Shown here one piece after another: positions 13,196 to 14,168 of a stretch of DNA of 14,168 nucleotides; the first letter of the stretch is position 1; every line of letters begins with the position of its first letter. This DNA comes from JBFIHZ01 sp041601535 (GTDB taxonomy: Bacteria > Pseudomonadota > Gammaproteobacteria > Xanthomonadales > SZUA-36): contig JBFIHZ010000072.1 of NCBI GenBank assembly GCA_041601535.1, forward strand, positions 1 through 14,168, given 5' to 3'. The notes under the pieces were generated by a model. It saw only the letters and a program-made list of their open reading frames with translations, was not told the DNA's origin and searched no databases. A program made the position numbers and the translations under genes.

Positions 13196-14122
13196 TTACC
13201 GTGAACGGAAATCCCTGCCTGGGTCAGGAATGGCTCCGCCAACAAACCGGTCATTGCAAAATCCGGTATCACCAATCACCGGTACATCGTCAAATGCAAC
13301 GACAGGCACGCTGTTGGTATCCAGTACCGTCACAGCGGCAGAACCGCATCCCATGGACACTTCCATGGCCAGTCCGGTGCCATTGGGCAAGGTGATGGTG
13401 ATGGCTTCGGTGCCGGTTCCCCCTCCTGCGATAAGGACTGATGAGCCAGTACCACCCCCCGCTATTTGTGCTGATGAGCCAGTGCCTCCTCCCGCAATTA
13501 AAGTGGCTGAACCAGTTCCGCCCCCTGCAATTTGTACAGAGAGTCCCGTTCCGCCCCCGGCAATTTGCGTTGAAATTCCAGTGCCGCCTCCTGCAATCTG
13601 CACTGATGCACCGGTACCCCCACCCGCAATTTGTAGGGATGATCCTGTACCGCCACCCGCGATCTCGGCCTTAGAACCCGTTCCGCCTCCTGCAATTTGA
13701 ATTGCTGATCCCGTTCCACCACCCGCAATCTCTAAGGAACCCTCGTTTGATGTGAGAGCGACTTCCGTCAAACTAAGGGTTGCAAATGAACCGGTGATTG
13801 TAGCAACACCAGAAAACACACTGCCATCAATTATCCACGAAACCGCTAACTTGTTGTTGCTGTTAACAAGTTGAAGATTTCCTGTTGGCTCTGGTGAATC
13901 AGCGATCGCGCTTGCGGATACAACTAAAGCCAAAGAACAGGCGATAAGGATTCTCCGAATACCCGTGCCGGATTTCTCGATACCAGTTCCTGATCTCTCT
14001 ATTCCGGTGCCGGATTTCTCAATGCCGGTGCCGGACTTCTCAATGCCGGTACCGGATTTTTCTATACCCGTACCCGACTTTTCTATCCCTGTGCCATCCT
14101 TTTCAATTTTCCAACGAGACAT
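13196..14122 (-). CDS. Secreted repeat protein of unknown family: GTGIEKS heptads, signal peptide, IAGGGTG repeats
   Basis: I do not recognise this 308-residue protein. In order: a short basic start (MSRWKIEKD); seven heptads with consensus GTGIEKS (10-55); RR (56-57) and a hydrophobic segment with AIA before Asp75, resembling a signal peptide cleaved after residue 74; a beta-rich domain (about 75-131); ten 11-residue repeats, consensus IAGGGTGSxxQ (132-241), that read as alternating beta residues followed by a glycine turn; and a C-terminal domain (242-308) with two cysteines, C259 and C289, that could form a disulfide. The exported part is likely a beta-solenoid or similar stacked fold. AAGGAG lies 7 bases before the ATG, so the start with the heptads is well supported. 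The orientation implies the heptads stay in the cytoplasm or belong to an unusually long signal peptide. A TAT signal or a membrane anchor is possible. The coding call is firm; the role is unknown. Confidence 0.88.
   Translation of the reverse strand: MSRWKIEKDGTGIEKSGTGIEKSGTGIEKSGTGIEKSGTGIERSGTGIEKSGTGIRRILIACSLALVVSASAIADSPEPTGNLQLVNSNNKLAVSWIIDGSVFSGVATITGSFATLSLTEVALTSNEGSLEIAGGGTGSAIQIAGGGTGSKAEIAGGGTGSSLQIAGGGTGASVQIAGGGTGISTQIAGGGTGLSVQIAGGGTGSATLIAGGGTGSSAQIAGGGTGSSVLIAGGGTGTEAITITLPNGTGLAMEVSMGCGSAAVTVLDTNSVPVVAFDDVPVIGDTGFCNDRFVGGAIPDPGRDFRSR
13400..13729 (-). repeat. Ten tandem 33-bp / 11-residue repeats (IAGGGTGSxxQ)
   Basis: Units begin at residues 132, 143, 154, 165, 176, 187, 198, 209, 220 and 231 with no spacing changes. 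I-A-G-G-G-T-G is invariant in all ten; the next four positions vary (SAIQ, SKAE, SSLQ, ASVQ, ISTQ, LSVQ, SATL, SSAQ, SSVL, TEAI). Third codon positions differ freely between units (for example GGT, GGA, GGC and GGG all occur), so identity is held at the protein level. Confidence 0.95.
13901..13957 (-). other. Predicted signal peptide core or membrane segment
   Basis: Residues 56-74: two arginines, then a hydrophobic run (ILIACSLALVVSASAIA) ending in A-I-A before Asp-Ser-Pro, a good signal peptidase I site. L-I-A-C (59-62) resembles a lipobox, but it follows the arginines after only a few residues, too early for a lipoprotein. The RR pair is weakly TAT-like. Confidence 0.75.
13958..14095 (-). 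repeat. Seven 21-bp / 7-residue repeats (GTGIEKS) ahead of the signal peptide
   Basis: Residues 10-55: GTGIEKS four times, GTGIERS, GTGIEKS and a last GTGI that runs into RR. The preceding IEKD looks like a degenerate first half-unit. Codons vary between units (GGC, GGT, GGA; ACA, ACG, ACC, ACT; ATA, ATT, ATC) while the residues stay fixed. Confidence 0.95.
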
Positions 14123-14129
14123 AGTACTG

Positions 14130-14135
14130 CTCCTT
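14130..14135 (-). promoter_or_regulatory. Ribosome-binding site of the repeat-protein gene
   Basis: AAGGAG on the minus strand, 7 bases before ATG 14122. It is one of the best Shine-Dalgarno sequences in the window and fixes the start so that the heptad array is translated. Confidence 0.85.
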
Positions 14136-14168
14136 ACTCTTAAGGTTGAGGCCGGGCCGCGGACAATT

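Noticed and set aside
13173..13700. Plus-strand frame with repeated PVPPPAI units
   Set aside because: It is the antisense of the GGGTG repeats. The minus strand has a strong ribosome site, a signal peptide and wobble-position variation that preserves its own residues; the plus frame lacks these.
13400..13729. 33-bp periodic units as a CRISPR array
   Set aside because: Units are directly adjacent with no spacers, repeat identity is poor at the DNA level, and the period is codon-phased.
13937..13946. Lipobox L-I-A-C in the repeat protein
   Set aside because: Only about three hydrophobic residues separate it from the arginines; a lipoprotein signal needs a longer hydrophobic core before the Cys. 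The later A-I-A site fits better.

Overview
This window looks like a chromosomal segment of a gammaproteobacterium, probably from the marine Pseudomonadales/Cellvibrionales side. The evidence is an EF-P with the lysine-bearing PGKGQ loop, a FimX-like c-di-GMP protein, and an mtaD-ubiG-mupP gene order like the one I recall from Pseudomonas aeruginosa (PA3170-PA3172). Base composition is fairly even and moderately GC-rich. I saw no tRNA, rRNA, insertion sequence, prophage or CRISPR array. Most of the window is ordinary core genome; the unusual part is the right-hand end.

Left block, minus strand (1-5021), read right to left: a FimX-like protein (receiver-like, PAS, degenerate GGDEF, degenerate EAL), gluQ (glutamyl-queuosine tRNA-Asp synthetase), accA (acetyl-CoA carboxylase carboxyltransferase alpha) and tilS (tRNA-Ile lysidine synthetase, cut by the window edge). 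An intergenic region of about 400 bases (5022-5425) holds the divergent control regions of the fimX-like gene and efp.

Middle block, plus strand (5426-10966): efp, an MTA/SAH deaminase (mtaD-like), ubiG, mupP, hslO (Hsp33), a squalene/phytoene-synthase-like protein without its Asp motifs, and a GFA-family zinc protein. Overlaps or very short gaps suggest one long transcription unit. It groups SAM/SAH chemistry (UbiG makes SAH, the deaminase uses SAH/MTA), quinone methylation, cell-wall recycling and redox stress response.

Right block (11002-14122): a convergent FmdB-type zinc-ribbon gene, a stretch of about 465 bases with no convincing gene, a YciK-like short-chain dehydrogenase that starts with TTG and lacks the usual catalytic serine, and hinT (HIT family).

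The last gene (13196-14122, minus strand) encodes a 308-residue protein I do not recognise. Seven GTGI[E/R][K/R]S heptads lie in front of a predicted signal peptide. Ten tandem 11-residue repeats (consensus IAGGGTGSxxQ) lie in the exported part. Both arrays share a Gly-Thr-Gly core, and their codons are scrambled at wobble positions while the protein sequence is conserved. This is the best candidate for something undescribed.
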